Source: Streptomyces sp. NBC_01428 (GTDB lineage: Bacteria; Actinomycetota; Actinomycetes; Streptomycetales; Streptomycetaceae). From it: a stretch of DNA of 64,000 nt. A program made the translations under genes and the position numbers. Positions 46,031-54,268 of this stretch are shown here, piece after piece; the first letter of the stretch is position 1; each line of letters begins with the position of its first letter. The stretch spans positions 7,440,001 through 7,504,000 of the forward strand of contig NZ_CP109499.1 in NCBI RefSeq assembly GCF_036231965.1. The letters run 5' to 3'. A model generated the notes under the pieces. The model ran no database searches. It worked only from the letters and a program-made list of their open reading frames with translations, and was not told the DNA's origin.

Positions 46031-46114
46031 GCGCAACCATCGAAAGGCCCCGCGCAACGAACATCCGCACCGCCGCGATGAACGCAACGATCTTGCGGAG
46101 ACGCGCAAGGTTGC
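46031..46114. promoter_or_regulatory. Phased CGCAAC motif array upstream of the amino-acid permease (putative AsnC/Lrp operator)
   Basis: The 481-base gap 45777-46257 has no supported gene. It contains GCGCAACCAT (46031), GCGCAACGAA (46052), ACGCAACGAT (46082) and GCGCAAGGTTGC (46103-46114). The third is part of a perfect inverted repeat CGCAA-N5-TTGCG at 46083-46097, and the fourth contains GCAA-GG-TTGC. The spacings are 21, 30 and 21 bases, close to whole helical turns, as expected for Lrp-type octamers. The same motif occurs upstream of davA. Operator function is inference. Confidence 0.55.
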
Positions 46115-46257
46115 TGCATTACGCCCGCGAAGCCCTGGCTCATAGGGTCAAGCGCTGTACACAGGCGTGGCGGGGACCCCGCTCGGTGGGTCCCTCCTGT
46201 CAGGGGTGCCGCCGGTCTCCGCCCTTTTCGACCGGCAGCGATGAAGGAGCCACCCGC

Positions 46258-47739
46258 GTGCTCGACCACGGCGCACCCCCGCAGTCCCGAACCACCTCGT
46301 CCCCACCGTCCCCGGGGTTCGGCGCGCGCCTGATGCGCCGCAAGCCCGTGGAACGCCTGGTCGCGGAGGGTGGCCAGGGCGAGGGAGGCTCGCTGCGCCG
46401 CTCCCTCGGGCTGTGGCAGCTCACGATGATCAGCATCGGTGCCACGCTCGGCACCGGCATCTTCGTCGTCCTCGGCGAGGCCGTCCCCAAGGCCGGACCC
46501 GCGGTCACCCTCTCCTTCGTGATCGCCGGCCTCACCGCGCTCTTCTCCGCCCTCTCCTACGCCGAACTGGCGGGCACCATCCCGGTCGCCGGGTCGTCGT
46601 ACTCGTACGCGTACGCAACGATGGGCGAACTGATCGCCTGGATCTGCGGCTGGTGTCTCGTCCTGGAGTACGGCGTCTCGGTCGCGGCCGTCGCGGTCGG
46701 CTGGGGCGAGTACCTGAACGAACTGCTCGACGGCACCATAGGCGTCACCATCCCGGACGCGCTGTCCGCGCCGCCCGGCGACGGAGGCGTCTTCAACCTG
46801 CCGGCCCTCATCGTCGTCCTGCTCGCCATGGCGTTCCTGCTCGGCGGGGCCAAGGAGTCGGCGCGCGCCAACACCGTCATGGTGACCGTGAAGATCGCCG
46901 CGCTGGTGATGTTCTGCGCGATCGGCATCCAGGGCTTCCGCTCGGGCAACTACGAGCACTTCATGCCGCTCGGCATGGCGGGCGTCAGCGCCGCCGGTGC
47001 CACGCTGTTCTTCTCCTACATCGGCTTCGACGCGGCCTCCACGGCCGGCGAGGAGGCCAAGGACGCGCAGCGCGACCTGCCGCGCGCGATCATGCTGTCG
47101 CTGGTCATCGTGACCGCGCTGTACGTCCTGGTCGCGGCCGTCGCCGTCGGTGCGAAGCCCTGGCGCCGCTTCAACGACTCCGAGGCCGCGCTCGCCGAGA
47201 TCATGAAGGACGTCACCGGTCAGACCTTCTGGGGGACGCTGCTGGCGGCCTGTGCGGTCATCGCCATCGCCAGCGTCGTGCTCACCGTGCTGTACGGCCA
47301 GACCCGCATCCTGTTCGCGATGTCCCGGGACGGTCTCGTCCCCAAGATCTTCGCCCGCGTCGACCCGAAGACCGGCACGCCGCGTGCCAACACGGTGATC
47401 GTCTCGCTGTTCTGCGGTGTCCTCGCCGCCGCGATCCCGCTCGGCCAGCTCGCCGACGCCACCAGCATCGGCACGCTCTTCGCCTTCGCGCTGGTCAACA
47501 TCGCCGTCGTGGTGCTGCGCCGGACGCGCCCGGGCATGCGCCGCACTTTCCGGGTCCCGCTCGCGCCGGTGCTGCCCGCGATCGGCTTCCTGCTGTGCCT
47601 GTGGATGATGGCCAGTCTCTCCGCCGTCACCTGGGTGGTCTTCGGTGTCTGGATGGCCGTCGGGCTCGTGTTCTACTTCAGTTACGGCTATCGCCGGTCC
47701 CGTATGGCGACCGCGGAGACCGTCTCCGAGCAACCGTAG
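46258..47739 (+). CDS. APC superfamily amino-acid permease (CAT/YfnA-like, probable cationic amino acids)
   Basis: 493 residues with about twelve membrane helices. After a polar N-terminus (GGSLRRSLGLWQLTMISIGA), the first helix carries the substrate-binding signature GATLGTGIFVVLGE, followed by FVIAGLTALFSALSYAELAG and the helix 6 motif FFSYIGFDAASTAGEEAKD typical of CAT-type transporters. GTG 46258 has AAGGAG 9 bases upstream and was preferred to starts further upstream that would put a basic non-conserved region first. An AsnC/Lrp gene follows 41 bases downstream. Together with the shared operator at davA this suggests lysine or another cationic amino acid as substrate; this is inference. 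Confidence 0.88.
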   Translation: MLDHGAPPQSRTTSSPPSPGFGARLMRRKPVERLVAEGGQGEGGSLRRSLGLWQLTMISIGATLGTGIFVVLGEAVPKAGPAVTLSFVIAGLTALFSALSYAELAGTIPVAGSSYSYAYATMGELIAWICGWCLVLEYGVSVAAVAVGWGEYLNELLDGTIGVTIPDALSAPPGDGGVFNLPALIVVLLAMAFLLGGAKESARANTVMVTVKIAALVMFCAIGIQGFRSGNYEHFMPLGMAGVSAAGATLFFSYIGFDAASTAGEEAKDAQRDLPRAIMLSLVIVTALYVLVAAVAVGAKPWRRFNDSEAALAEIMKDVTGQTFWGTLLAACAVIAIASVVLTVLYGQTRILFAMSRDGLVPKIFARVDPKTGTPRANTVIVSLFCGVLAAAIPLGQLADATSIGTLFAFALVNIAVVVLRRTRPGMRRTFRVPLAPVLPAIGFLLCLWMMASLSAVTWVVFGVWMAVGLVFYFSYGYRRSRMATAETVSEQP

Positions 47740-47780
47740 AACCCCCGCCAGGCACCTCGCAGAAAAGTGAACCACCCGCA

Positions 47781-48233
47781 GTGCTGAACGATCTCGACGA
47801 ACGCATCGTGCACGCCCTCGCCGAGGACGCCCGCCGCTCCTACGCCGACATCGGGCAACAGGTCGGCCTGTCCGCGCCCGCGGTGAAGCGGCGGGTCGAC
47901 CGGCTGCGGGCCACCGGCGCCATCACCGGGTTCACCGTCCGGGTGGACCCGGCGGCGCTCGGCTGGGAGACCGAGGGGTTCGTCGAGATCTACTGCCGCC
48001 GCAACACCTCGCCGGAGACGATCCAGCGTGGTCTCGAGCGGTACCAGGAAGTCGTGGCCGCCTCCACCGTCACCGGGGAGGCGGACGCGGTCGTGCAGGT
48101 CTTCGCCTCGGACATGCGGCACTTCGAGCGGGTGCTGGAACGGATCGCGGGGGAGTCGTTCGTGGAACGGACGAAGTCCGTTCTCGTGCTGTCGCCGCTG
48201 CTGCGGAGGTTTTCCTCGGGGTCACCCACGTAG
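47781..48233 (+). CDS. AsnC/Lrp family transcriptional regulator
   Basis: 150 residues. The N-terminal winged HTH (about 2-60) reads LNDLDERIVHALAEDARRSY, ADIGQQVGLSAPAVKRRVDRL. The C-terminal RAM domain (about 65-140) includes GFTVRVDPAALGWE and VVAASTVTGEADAVVQVFA. GTG at 47781 gives the canonical start. It sits directly behind the permease and is the best candidate for binding the CGCAAC arrays upstream of the permease and of davA. Confidence 0.92.
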   Translation: MLNDLDERIVHALAEDARRSYADIGQQVGLSAPAVKRRVDRLRATGAITGFTVRVDPAALGWETEGFVEIYCRRNTSPETIQRGLERYQEVVAASTVTGEADAVVQVFASDMRHFERVLERIAGESFVERTKSVLVLSPLLRRFSSGSPT

Positions 48234-48287
48234 GTGGGGCCCCCGTCAACGCCGTTGCGCCCAGCAGGGTGGGGGGTTCCCGCCGCG

Positions 48288-48345
48288 CGGGCGACTGCGG
48301 GTGGGTTGTGGCTGGTCGCGCAGTTCCCCGCGTCCCTGAAGGGCG
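48288..48345. repeat. Probable dispersed Streptomyces intergenic repeat
   Basis: The stretch containing GCGGGTGGGTTGTGGCTGG and TCGCGCAGTTCCCCGCGT resembles an intergenic element I know to recur many times in Streptomyces genomes. It lies between the convergent AsnC and GntR genes and abuts the GntR stop. Copy number cannot be tested from this window. Confidence 0.4.
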
Positions 48346-49086
48346 CTATTCGGCCGTCTGTCGTGCCAGGGCGTTGTTGTCCATCGAGTTGTGGACGCTG
48401 AAACTGACCGCGTCCGAGCGGTAGCGGTCGTCGGACCATTCGACCGGGCGGCCCTCGCGGGTGGTGGTGACGCGGCGGACCCGCAGCAGGGGGCTGGTGC
48501 GGCGGACGCCGAGGAGGTCGGCATCCTGCGCGCCCGCGGCGACGGCGTCGATGACGTGCTCGCCGTACGCGAAGACCAGCCCGGTGTCCTCGAAGAGGCG
48601 CTGTGTGACGGACGGGCACTCGGGCTCGATGGCCGCCACGGCGGGCGAGATCCAGTCCGCGTACACCGTGCGCTCCAGCAGGACCGGCTCGCCGTCCAGT
48701 CCGCGGACCCGCAGCACGTGCAACACCGGTGTCCTTTCCCGCAGTTGCAGCCGGACGGCGTCCGCCGCCGTGGCCGGAAGGTACTCCTGCGACACCACGT
48801 GCCCGGTCGCCTCGCGGCCCATCGCGCGCGCCCACTGGGCGAAACTGCGCAGCTCGGCGAAGCTCTGGCTGCGGCGGCTGGCCAGGACCACGCGGCGGGC
48901 GCCCTGGCGGGAGCCGATCAGCCCCTCGGCGGTCAGGGCCGCGACCGCCTGGCGGACCGTGCCGCGCGAGACGCCGTACTGGGCGGCGAGGTCGGTCTCC
49001 GCGGGCAGCAGGCTGCCCACGGTGTACTCCTCCCGGTCGATCGCCCGCCGCAGCTCCTCGGCGATCTCCTCGTGTCGCGCCGGCAT
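48346..49086 (-). CDS. GntR family regulator, HutC subfamily (UTRA domain)
   Basis: 246 residues. The winged HTH (about 5-68) contains LLPAETDLAAQYGVSRGTVRQAVAAL, and the UTRA effector domain (about 85-240) has GHVVSQEYLPATAADAVRLQL and RVTTTREGRPVEWSDDRYRS. It is divergent from the ABC importer genes. Position and subfamily parallel PhnR/PhnF regulators of phosphonate or phosphate-ester uptake. A palindrome ACTTGT-TCAG-ACAAGT in the shared promoter (49240-49255) is its likely operator. Confidence 0.88.
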   Translation of the reverse strand: MPARHEEIAEELRRAIDREEYTVGSLLPAETDLAAQYGVSRGTVRQAVAALTAEGLIGSRQGARRVVLASRRSQSFAELRSFAQWARAMGREATGHVVSQEYLPATAADAVRLQLRERTPVLHVLRVRGLDGEPVLLERTVYADWISPAVAAIEPECPSVTQRLFEDTGLVFAYGEHVIDAVAAGAQDADLLGVRRTSPLLRVRRVTTTREGRPVEWSDDRYRSDAVSFSVHNSMDNNALARQTAE

Positions 49087-49189
49087 GCTTCCCCTCAGCC
49101 TGGACCACTGTGCACAGCGTGATCACCCTAATCGACCGCGCGGCGCGATCCGCGTCTGCCGGAATTGTGCAGGGAACCAGGGGTCACGG

Positions 49190-49256
49190 TTTGGCCAAAG
49201 TTTACGAACAGGACACCAACGCCGGGCCTACTTGGGCCAACTTGTTCAGACAAGTT
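49190..49256. promoter_or_regulatory. Candidate GntR/HutC operators in the divergent promoter
   Basis: AACTTGT (49239-49245), TCAG and ACAAGTT (49250-49256) form an 18-base inverted repeat of the size and style of HutC-subfamily sites such as the DasR box. A half-site ACTTG lies 10 bases upstream (49230-49234). A separate 10-bp palindrome TTTGGCCAAA occupies 49190-49199. Assignment to the adjacent regulator is inference from position and symmetry. Confidence 0.5.
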
Positions 49257-49297
49257 CTCCGTACCACCACACCCTCGTGCGTCATCCTGGAGAGACC

Positions 49298-50455
49298 GTG
49301 ACCGTGTTCCTGCCGAGGACCGCCCTCCTCACCGGCGGCCTCGCCGTCGCCGCAGCCCTCACCCTGAGCGCCTGCGGCGCCGCCCCCGACGACAAGGCGA
49401 CCACCGCCGACGGCAAGAGCGCGGCCACCGCGACCTCCGCCGCGGACCTCGGCGGCCTCGACGCCCTGGTCAAGGCCGCGAAGAAGGAGGGCACGCTGCA
49501 CGCGATCGCCCTCCCCCGTGACTGGGCCAACTACGGCGCCCTGATCGACGGCTTCACCAAGAAGTACGGCATCAAGATCGATGTCGAGAGCCCCGACGGC
49601 TCCAGCCAGGACGAGATCACCGCCGTCACCTCGCGCAAGGGCCAGGACCGCGCCCCGGACGTCCTCGACCTCGGCAGCTCCTTCGCCCTGAGCGCCGCCC
49701 AGCAGGGACTGCTCGCCCCCTACAAGGTGGCCGCCTTCGGTGACATCCCCGAGGGCCAGAAGGACGCCGCCGGCCGCTGGTTCAACGACTACGGCGGCTA
49801 CATCTCCATCGGCTGCGACGCCAAGAAGGTCAAGGAGTGCCCGACGACCTTCAAGGACCTGCTCAAGCCGCAGTACAAGGGCCAGGTCGCCCTCAACGGC
49901 AACCCGACCAAGTCCGGTTCGGCGTTCGGCGGCGTGTACGCGGCCTCGCTCGCGAGCGGCGGCTCCTTCGACGACATCCAGCCCGGCCTCGACTTCTTCG
50001 CCAAGCTGAAGAAGAACGGCAACTACACGCCCGTCGAGTCGACCCCGGCCACCGTCGAGAAGGGCGAGACGCCCATCAGCATCGACTGGGACTATCTGAA
50101 CGCCGGTTACGCCGACGAGTTCAAGTCCAAGGGCGTCGACTGGAAGGTCGCCATCCCCTCCGACGGCCAGTTCGCCCAGTACTACTCCCAGGCCGTCAAC
50201 AAGGACGCGCCGCACCCCGCGGCCGCCCGCCTGTGGCAGGAGTACCTCTACAGCGCCGAGGGCCAGAACCTCTGGCTCAAGGGCTACGCCCGCCCGGTCC
50301 TGATGCCCGCGATGGACAAGGCCGGCACGCTCGACAAGACGGCCGCCGCGAAGCTCCCCGCGGTCACCGGGACGCCGAGCTTCCCGACCGAGGACCAGCA
50401 GAGCAAGGCCAAGACCGTGCTCGGTCAGGGCTGGGGCAAGGCCGTCTCCGGATGA
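49298..50455 (+). CDS. ABC transporter substrate-binding lipoprotein (iron/phosphonate/polyamine type)
   Basis: 385 residues. The signal peptide has lipobox LTLSAC (Cys26), followed by a Thr/Ala/Ser-rich linker and a type 2 periplasmic-binding fold of extracellular solute-binding family 1 (KEGTLHAIALPRDWANYGAL, GIKIDVESPDGSSQDEITAV, PTTFKDLLKPQYKGQVAL). GTG 49298 is preceded by GGAGAG. It is the first gene of an ABC operon (permeases overlapping by 4 bases) divergent from the GntR gene. The substrate is unknown. The family includes 2-aminoethylphosphonate-, iron- and thiamine-binding proteins. Confidence 0.88.
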   Translation: MTVFLPRTALLTGGLAVAAALTLSACGAAPDDKATTADGKSAATATSAADLGGLDALVKAAKKEGTLHAIALPRDWANYGALIDGFTKKYGIKIDVESPDGSSQDEITAVTSRKGQDRAPDVLDLGSSFALSAAQQGLLAPYKVAAFGDIPEGQKDAAGRWFNDYGGYISIGCDAKKVKECPTTFKDLLKPQYKGQVALNGNPTKSGSAFGGVYAASLASGGSFDDIQPGLDFFAKLKKNGNYTPVESTPATVEKGETPISIDWDYLNAGYADEFKSKGVDWKVAIPSDGQFAQYYSQAVNKDAPHPAAARLWQEYLYSAEGQNLWLKGYARPVLMPAMDKAGTLDKTAAAKLPAVTGTPSFPTEDQQSKAKTVLGQGWGKAVSG

Positions 50456-51360
50456 CCACCGCTCTCACCGAGGCCCCGGCCGACGTGGCGCCCGCCGCTG
50501 CCCCCCGGCAGCGGCGGCGCCGCCGCGCGCCCGGCTGGCTCGCCGTCGCCCCCCTGCTCGTCTTCGTGGCGATCGCCTTCGGCATCCCCGCCCTCGCCAT
50601 GCTCAACGGCGCTTTCACCGTCAAGGACCAGGCGACCGGCGCCAGTTCGTACACGATGGACAACCTGACCGGCTCGTTCCAGGGCGCCTACCTGACCGCC
50701 CTGATCGGCAGCGTCAAACTGTCCGCGGTCTCCGCGGGCATCGCGACCGTCCTCGGACTGCCGCTCGCCCAGGCCGTGGTGACCTCCCGCTTCCGCGCGC
50801 TGCGCGAGGCCGTGCTCACCGCCTCCGGCGTCCTCGCCAACTTCGGCGGCGTCCCGCTGGCCTTCGCCTTCGTCGCCACCCTCGGCAACTCCGGTGTCCT
50901 GACCCGGCATCTCGGCCTGGCCGACAAGGGCTGGAGCCTCTACAGCTTCTGGGGCCTGGTCATCGTCTACCTGTACTTCCTGATCCCGCTCATGGTCCTC
51001 ACCATCACGCCCGCCCTCGACGGACTGCGCTCGCAGTGGCGCGAGGCGGCGCAGAACAACGGCGCGACCTCCGTCCAGTACTGGCGGCACGTGGCCCTGC
51101 CCGTGCTCGCTCCCTCGCTGCTCGGCGGCCTGGTGCTCCTGTTCGGCAGCGCCTTCGCCGCGTACGCCACCGCCGCCGCCATGGTCGGCAGCGCCGTCCC
51201 GCTGGTCACCCTCCAGATCGCCGACGCCATCTCCGGCAACGTGCTGGTCGGCCAGGAGAACGTGGCGCTCGCCCTCAGCCTCGACATGGTCCTCATCGCG
51301 GGCCTGGTCATGGCCGTGTACCTGCCCCTGCAACGACGGAGCGCGCGATGGCTCGCCTGA
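50452..51360 (+). CDS. ABC transporter permease (first)
   Basis: 302 residues with six predicted membrane helices, the first near 28-48 (WLAVAPLLVFVAIAFGIPAL). The EAA loop that contacts the ATPase reads WREAAQNNGATSVQYWRHVALP. It overlaps the binding-protein gene by 4 bases (ATGA) and the second permease by 13 bases. It is the PotB/PhnU-like member of the pair. Confidence 0.9.
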   Translation: MTTALTEAPADVAPAAAPRQRRRRRAPGWLAVAPLLVFVAIAFGIPALAMLNGAFTVKDQATGASSYTMDNLTGSFQGAYLTALIGSVKLSAVSAGIATVLGLPLAQAVVTSRFRALREAVLTASGVLANFGGVPLAFAFVATLGNSGVLTRHLGLADKGWSLYSFWGLVIVYLYFLIPLMVLTITPALDGLRSQWREAAQNNGATSVQYWRHVALPVLAPSLLGGLVLLFGSAFAAYATAAAMVGSAVPLVTLQIADAISGNVLVGQENVALALSLDMVLIAGLVMAVYLPLQRRSARWLA

Positions 51361-52166
51361 ACCTGTGGCGCTGGGTGGTCCTCGCCCTCGCCGCGCTGTA
51401 CTTCCTGGTGCCCATGGCCGCGTCCGTGATCTTCACGGTCGACGTGCCCGGGCAGGGCGTCACCTTCGACGCCTACAGCCAGATCGTCTCCGCCGACGGC
51501 TTCGTCTCCAGCCTGCTGCTCTCGCTGGAACTCGCCCTCGCCACCATCGTCGTGGTGCTGCTCCTCATGGTGCCGGCCACCGTCGCGCTGCGGCTCGGCT
51601 CGCCCCGGCTGCGGCCGGTCGTCGAGGTGGTGTGCTCGCTGCCCCTGGTCGTCCCGCCGATCGCCTTCGTCGCCGGCATGGCCACCGTCCTCAAGTGGGG
51701 ACCCGAACATCTCTCGCGCACCCCGCTGTTCCAGACCTTCGTGGCCATCCAGAACCCGGACTTCCCGGTGGTGCTCGTCCTCGCGTACGTGGTGATGGCG
51801 CTGCCGTTCGTCTACCGGGCCCTGGACGCCGGACTGCGCGCCGTCGACGTGCGCACCCTCGTCGAGGCCGCCCGCAGCTGCGGCGCGAGCTGGCCGCAGG
51901 CGCTCGTCCGGGCGGTGCTGCCCAATCTGCGCGGCGCACTGCTCAACTCCTCCTTCCTCACCCTCGCCCTGGTGCTCGGCGAGTTCACGGTCGCCCGGCT
52001 CCTCGGCTACCAGCCGTTCGCCGTGTGGATCTACAACGTCGGCGGCTCGCAGGCCCAGATGTCCGTCGCCGTCTCCGTGCTCAGCCTGTTCGTCACCTGG
52101 GCCCTGCTCCTCGCGCTCGCCGGATTCGGCGGCCGCTCCCGTACCGCTTCCGCCTCCCGGGGATGA
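51348..52166 (+). CDS. ABC transporter permease (second)
   Basis: 272 residues with six predicted membrane helices starting WVVLALAALYFLVPMAASVIF. The EAA loop reads LVEAARSCGASWPQALVRAVLP. It overlaps the first permease by 13 bases and the ATPase gene by 4. It is the PotC/PhnV-like member. Confidence 0.9.
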   Translation: MARLNLWRWVVLALAALYFLVPMAASVIFTVDVPGQGVTFDAYSQIVSADGFVSSLLLSLELALATIVVVLLLMVPATVALRLGSPRLRPVVEVVCSLPLVVPPIAFVAGMATVLKWGPEHLSRTPLFQTFVAIQNPDFPVVLVLAYVVMALPFVYRALDAGLRAVDVRTLVEAARSCGASWPQALVRAVLPNLRGALLNSSFLTLALVLGEFTVARLLGYQPFAVWIYNVGGSQAQMSVAVSVLSLFVTWALLLALAGFGGRSRTASASRG

Positions 52167-53230
52167 CCATGACCCTCGCCACGCTCGAAAAGGCCGCCAC
52201 CGTCGAATTCCGCGGACTGCGGCGGGAGTTCGGTCCGACCGTCGCCCTCGACGGCCTTGACCTCACCGTCCGGCCCGGCGAACTCCTCGCCCTGCTCGGC
52301 CCCTCCGGCTGCGGCAAGACCACCGCCCTGCGCATGCTCGCCGGCTTCGAACACCCCGACTCCGGCGAGGTGCTGGTCGACGGCGAGGACGTCACCCGGG
52401 TCCCGGCGCACCGCCGCGACGCCGGGATGGTCTTCCAGTCGTACAGCCTCTTCCCGCATCTGAGCGCCGTCGACAACGTCGCCTTCGGGCTGCGGATGCG
52501 CAAGGTCCGCACGGCCGAACGGCGCGCTCGGGCCGCCGAGTTGCTCGACCTGGTCGGCCTCGCGGACAAGGGGGAGCAGTACCCGCACCAGCTCTCCGGC
52601 GGTCAGCAGCAGCGCGTCGCGCTGGCCCGCGCGCTCGCCCTGCGGCCCCGCGTGCTGCTGCTCGACGAACCGCTGTCGGCCCTGGACGCCAAGGTGCGCC
52701 TCTCGCTGCGCGAGGAGATCAGCCGCCTCCAGCAGGAACTCGGGATCACCACCCTGTTCGTGACGCACGACCAGGAAGAGGCGTTGTCCATGGCGGACCG
52801 GGTCGCGGTGATGCGGTCCGGGAAGCTCGAACAGTGCGCGGCGCCCGCCGAGTTGTACGGGCGTCCCGCCACCGCCTTCGTCGCCGAGTTCGTCGGCACG
52901 ATGAGCCGGATACCCGGGACGCTCGACGGCGAGTCGGTCGAGGTCCTCGGCCGGCGCCTGCCGGTGGACGGGGAGGCGCCCGCCGCACGGGAGGTGGACG
53001 TGCTGGTCCGGCCGGAGGCGGTACGGGTGAGCGCCGACGAGTCGGGTGACGCGCGGCTCGTGGCCACCGCGTTCCTCGGCGCGGCCACCCGGGTCACCGT
53101 GCGGCTCGCCGACGGCACCGAGGTCAAGGCCGACCTGCCCACGCACGAGGCCGCGGCCCTCGCGCCGGGCGCGCCCGTCACGGTCACCCTTCCGGAGCGT
53201 CCCGTGCTCGTCGCCGCCCGGACGAGCTGA
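52163..53230 (+). CDS. ABC transporter ATP-binding protein
   Basis: 355 residues. Walker A GPSGCGKTT is near 50, the Q-loop is in VFQSYSLFPHLS, the signature reads QLSGGQQQRVALARAL, Walker B LLLDEPLSALD and the H-loop TLFVTHDQEEALSMADR. A C-terminal TOBE/MOP-like regulatory domain (about 240-355) ends in VTVTLPERPVLVA. It overlaps the permease stop by 4 bases. A hairpin follows, so the HAD-EEP gene 1 kb downstream is probably on a separate transcript. Confidence 0.93.
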   Translation: MTMTLATLEKAATVEFRGLRREFGPTVALDGLDLTVRPGELLALLGPSGCGKTTALRMLAGFEHPDSGEVLVDGEDVTRVPAHRRDAGMVFQSYSLFPHLSAVDNVAFGLRMRKVRTAERRARAAELLDLVGLADKGEQYPHQLSGGQQQRVALARALALRPRVLLLDEPLSALDAKVRLSLREEISRLQQELGITTLFVTHDQEEALSMADRVAVMRSGKLEQCAAPAELYGRPATAFVAEFVGTMSRIPGTLDGESVEVLGRRLPVDGEAPAAREVDVLVRPEAVRVSADESGDARLVATAFLGAATRVTVRLADGTEVKADLPTHEAAALAPGAPVTVTLPERPVLVAARTS

Positions 53231-53246
53231 GGAGCGGCCGCCTCCC

Positions 53247-53275
53247 GGATCCGGTGCCGTCCGGCACCGGCATCC
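53247..53275 (+). terminator. Hairpin after the ABC operon
   Basis: CCGGTGCCG (53251-53259) and CGGCACCGG (53262-53270) are perfectly complementary. Outer GGAT (53247-53250) and ATCC (53272-53275) extend the stem past one bulged base. It lies 17 bases after the ATPase stop. Confidence 0.55.
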
Positions 53276-53465
53276 GGCGGGGCGGCCCGCCCCGAGACCG
53301 CGCCGGGCCGCACGTCCGCCGACCTCCCGGCGGACCGGCCCGGCCTCCGTGGCCGGGCGAGGGCCGCGGCGCGGCAGCGGCCCTCGCCCCGAGCCGTGCC
53401 ACGGCCCGGCGGCCTTCCGGCCGACAGCCTCCCGACCGGCGACTGCCGACCGGGCGACCACCTGC

Positions 53466-53702
53466 CGGGAGTCGTCCGGCCGGGAGCCTCCGATCGGAAG
53501 TCCCTCCGGTCGGGAGACCACTTGATCGGGAGCCTTCCGATTCGGGATCCCTTCGGTCGGGAGACCACTTGATCGGGAGCCTTCCGATTCGGGATCCCTC
53601 CGATCGGGAGACCACCTGACCGGGAGCCCTCCGATCGGGAGCCCTCCGATCGGGAGCCCTCCGGCCGGGAGACCACCTGTCCGGGAGCCGTCCGATCGGG
53701 AG
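53466..53702. repeat. Minisatellite of CGGGAG-containing units (47-bp and 15-bp tandem repeats)
   Basis: CGGGAG occurs 13 times between 53466 and 53702, mostly within imperfect palindromes such as CCGATCGGGAG. A 47-bp unit is tandemly repeated: 53508-53554 and 53555-53601 differ in one base near the end, and a diverged third copy occupies 53602-53647. A 15-bp unit CCGATCGGGAGCCCT repeats at 53631 and 53646. The unit of 47 is not a multiple of three, which argues against coding on either strand. Confidence 0.85.
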
Positions 53703-53900
53703 TCCTCCGGCCGGGCGGCCGCCCGTCAGGCGGCCTCTGCCGGAGGCGACCTGACCGGACGTCCTGCCGGGCGTGAGGACCTCCGACCGTGCGGCGTCCT
53801 GACCGGCGGCTGACGAGCCGGCGGTCATCCGACCGGGAGGTCTCCGGTCGGGCGGCCTTCTGCCGGGGGAACCTGACCAGAAGGTCCTCCGAGCGCGTGG

Positions 53901-54100
53901 CCTTCCGACCGGGCGGGCCACCGGATCAGACGTCCTTCCGGCCGGGAGGTACCCCTCTGCGGGGTGGCCTCCCGGCTCCACGGCCGCCCGACCGGACGGC
54001 CCTTCCGACCGGGCGGGCCACCGGATCAGACGTCCTTCCGGCCGGGAGGTACCCCTCTGCGGGGTGGCCTCCCGGCTCCACGGCCGCCCGACCGGACGGC
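53901..54100. repeat. Exact 100-bp tandem duplication
   Basis: Positions 53901-54000 and 54001-54100 are identical over all 100 bases, starting with CCTTCCGACCGGGCGGGCCA. Perfect identity indicates a recent duplication or ongoing homogenisation. A unit of 100 is not divisible by three, so any frame would shift between copies. Confidence 0.95.
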
Positions 54101-54268
54101 CAGATGAACGGGCAGCCTTCCGCCGGGCGGCCCCCCACGGGGCGGGTTTCCTGGCCGGGCGGCGTTCTGCCGGGAGCGTTCCGATCAGGAGCCTTCCGGC
54201 CTGGCGGTCGGGGACGCCCCCGTCCCCGACCGCCCCCCTCGCATCCCCCACCGACGAAAGAGACCACC

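Larger units (their letters stand above)
53231..54268. other. 1-kb non-coding region with minisatellite DNA between the ABC operon and the HAD-EEP gene
   Basis: No gene is supported. Long open frames exist on both strands, but their translations are low-complexity R/P/G/S strings that change register across the repeats. The region holds the ABC terminator at its left, the CGGGAG minisatellite (53466-53702), degenerate GACCGG/CGGGCGG-type units (53703-53900), the exact 100-bp duplication (53901-54100), and presumably the HAD-EEP promoter near its right end. Confidence 0.75.

Noticed and set aside
45859-46257. Longer N-terminus for the amino-acid permease
   Set aside because: It would cover the guaB1 terminator and the CGCAAC array; GTG 46258 has a good AAGGAG and gives the normal short N-terminus.
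53466-53702. CRISPR array
   Set aside because: Repeats are adjacent or nested without unique spacers of constant length, and no cas gene is in the window.
53184-54251. Minus-strand 355-codon frame through the minisatellite, and the neighbouring one at 52603-53676
   Set aside because: Repeat units of 47 and 100 bases are not multiples of three, so repeated peptides change register. No ribosome binding site or domain was found.
53789-54268. In-frame N-terminal extension of the HAD-EEP protein
   Set aside because: The added residues come from the repeat region, read as R/P/G/S low complexity, and the 100-bp tandem copy is translated in two different frames. The HAD domain begins properly after GTG 54269.
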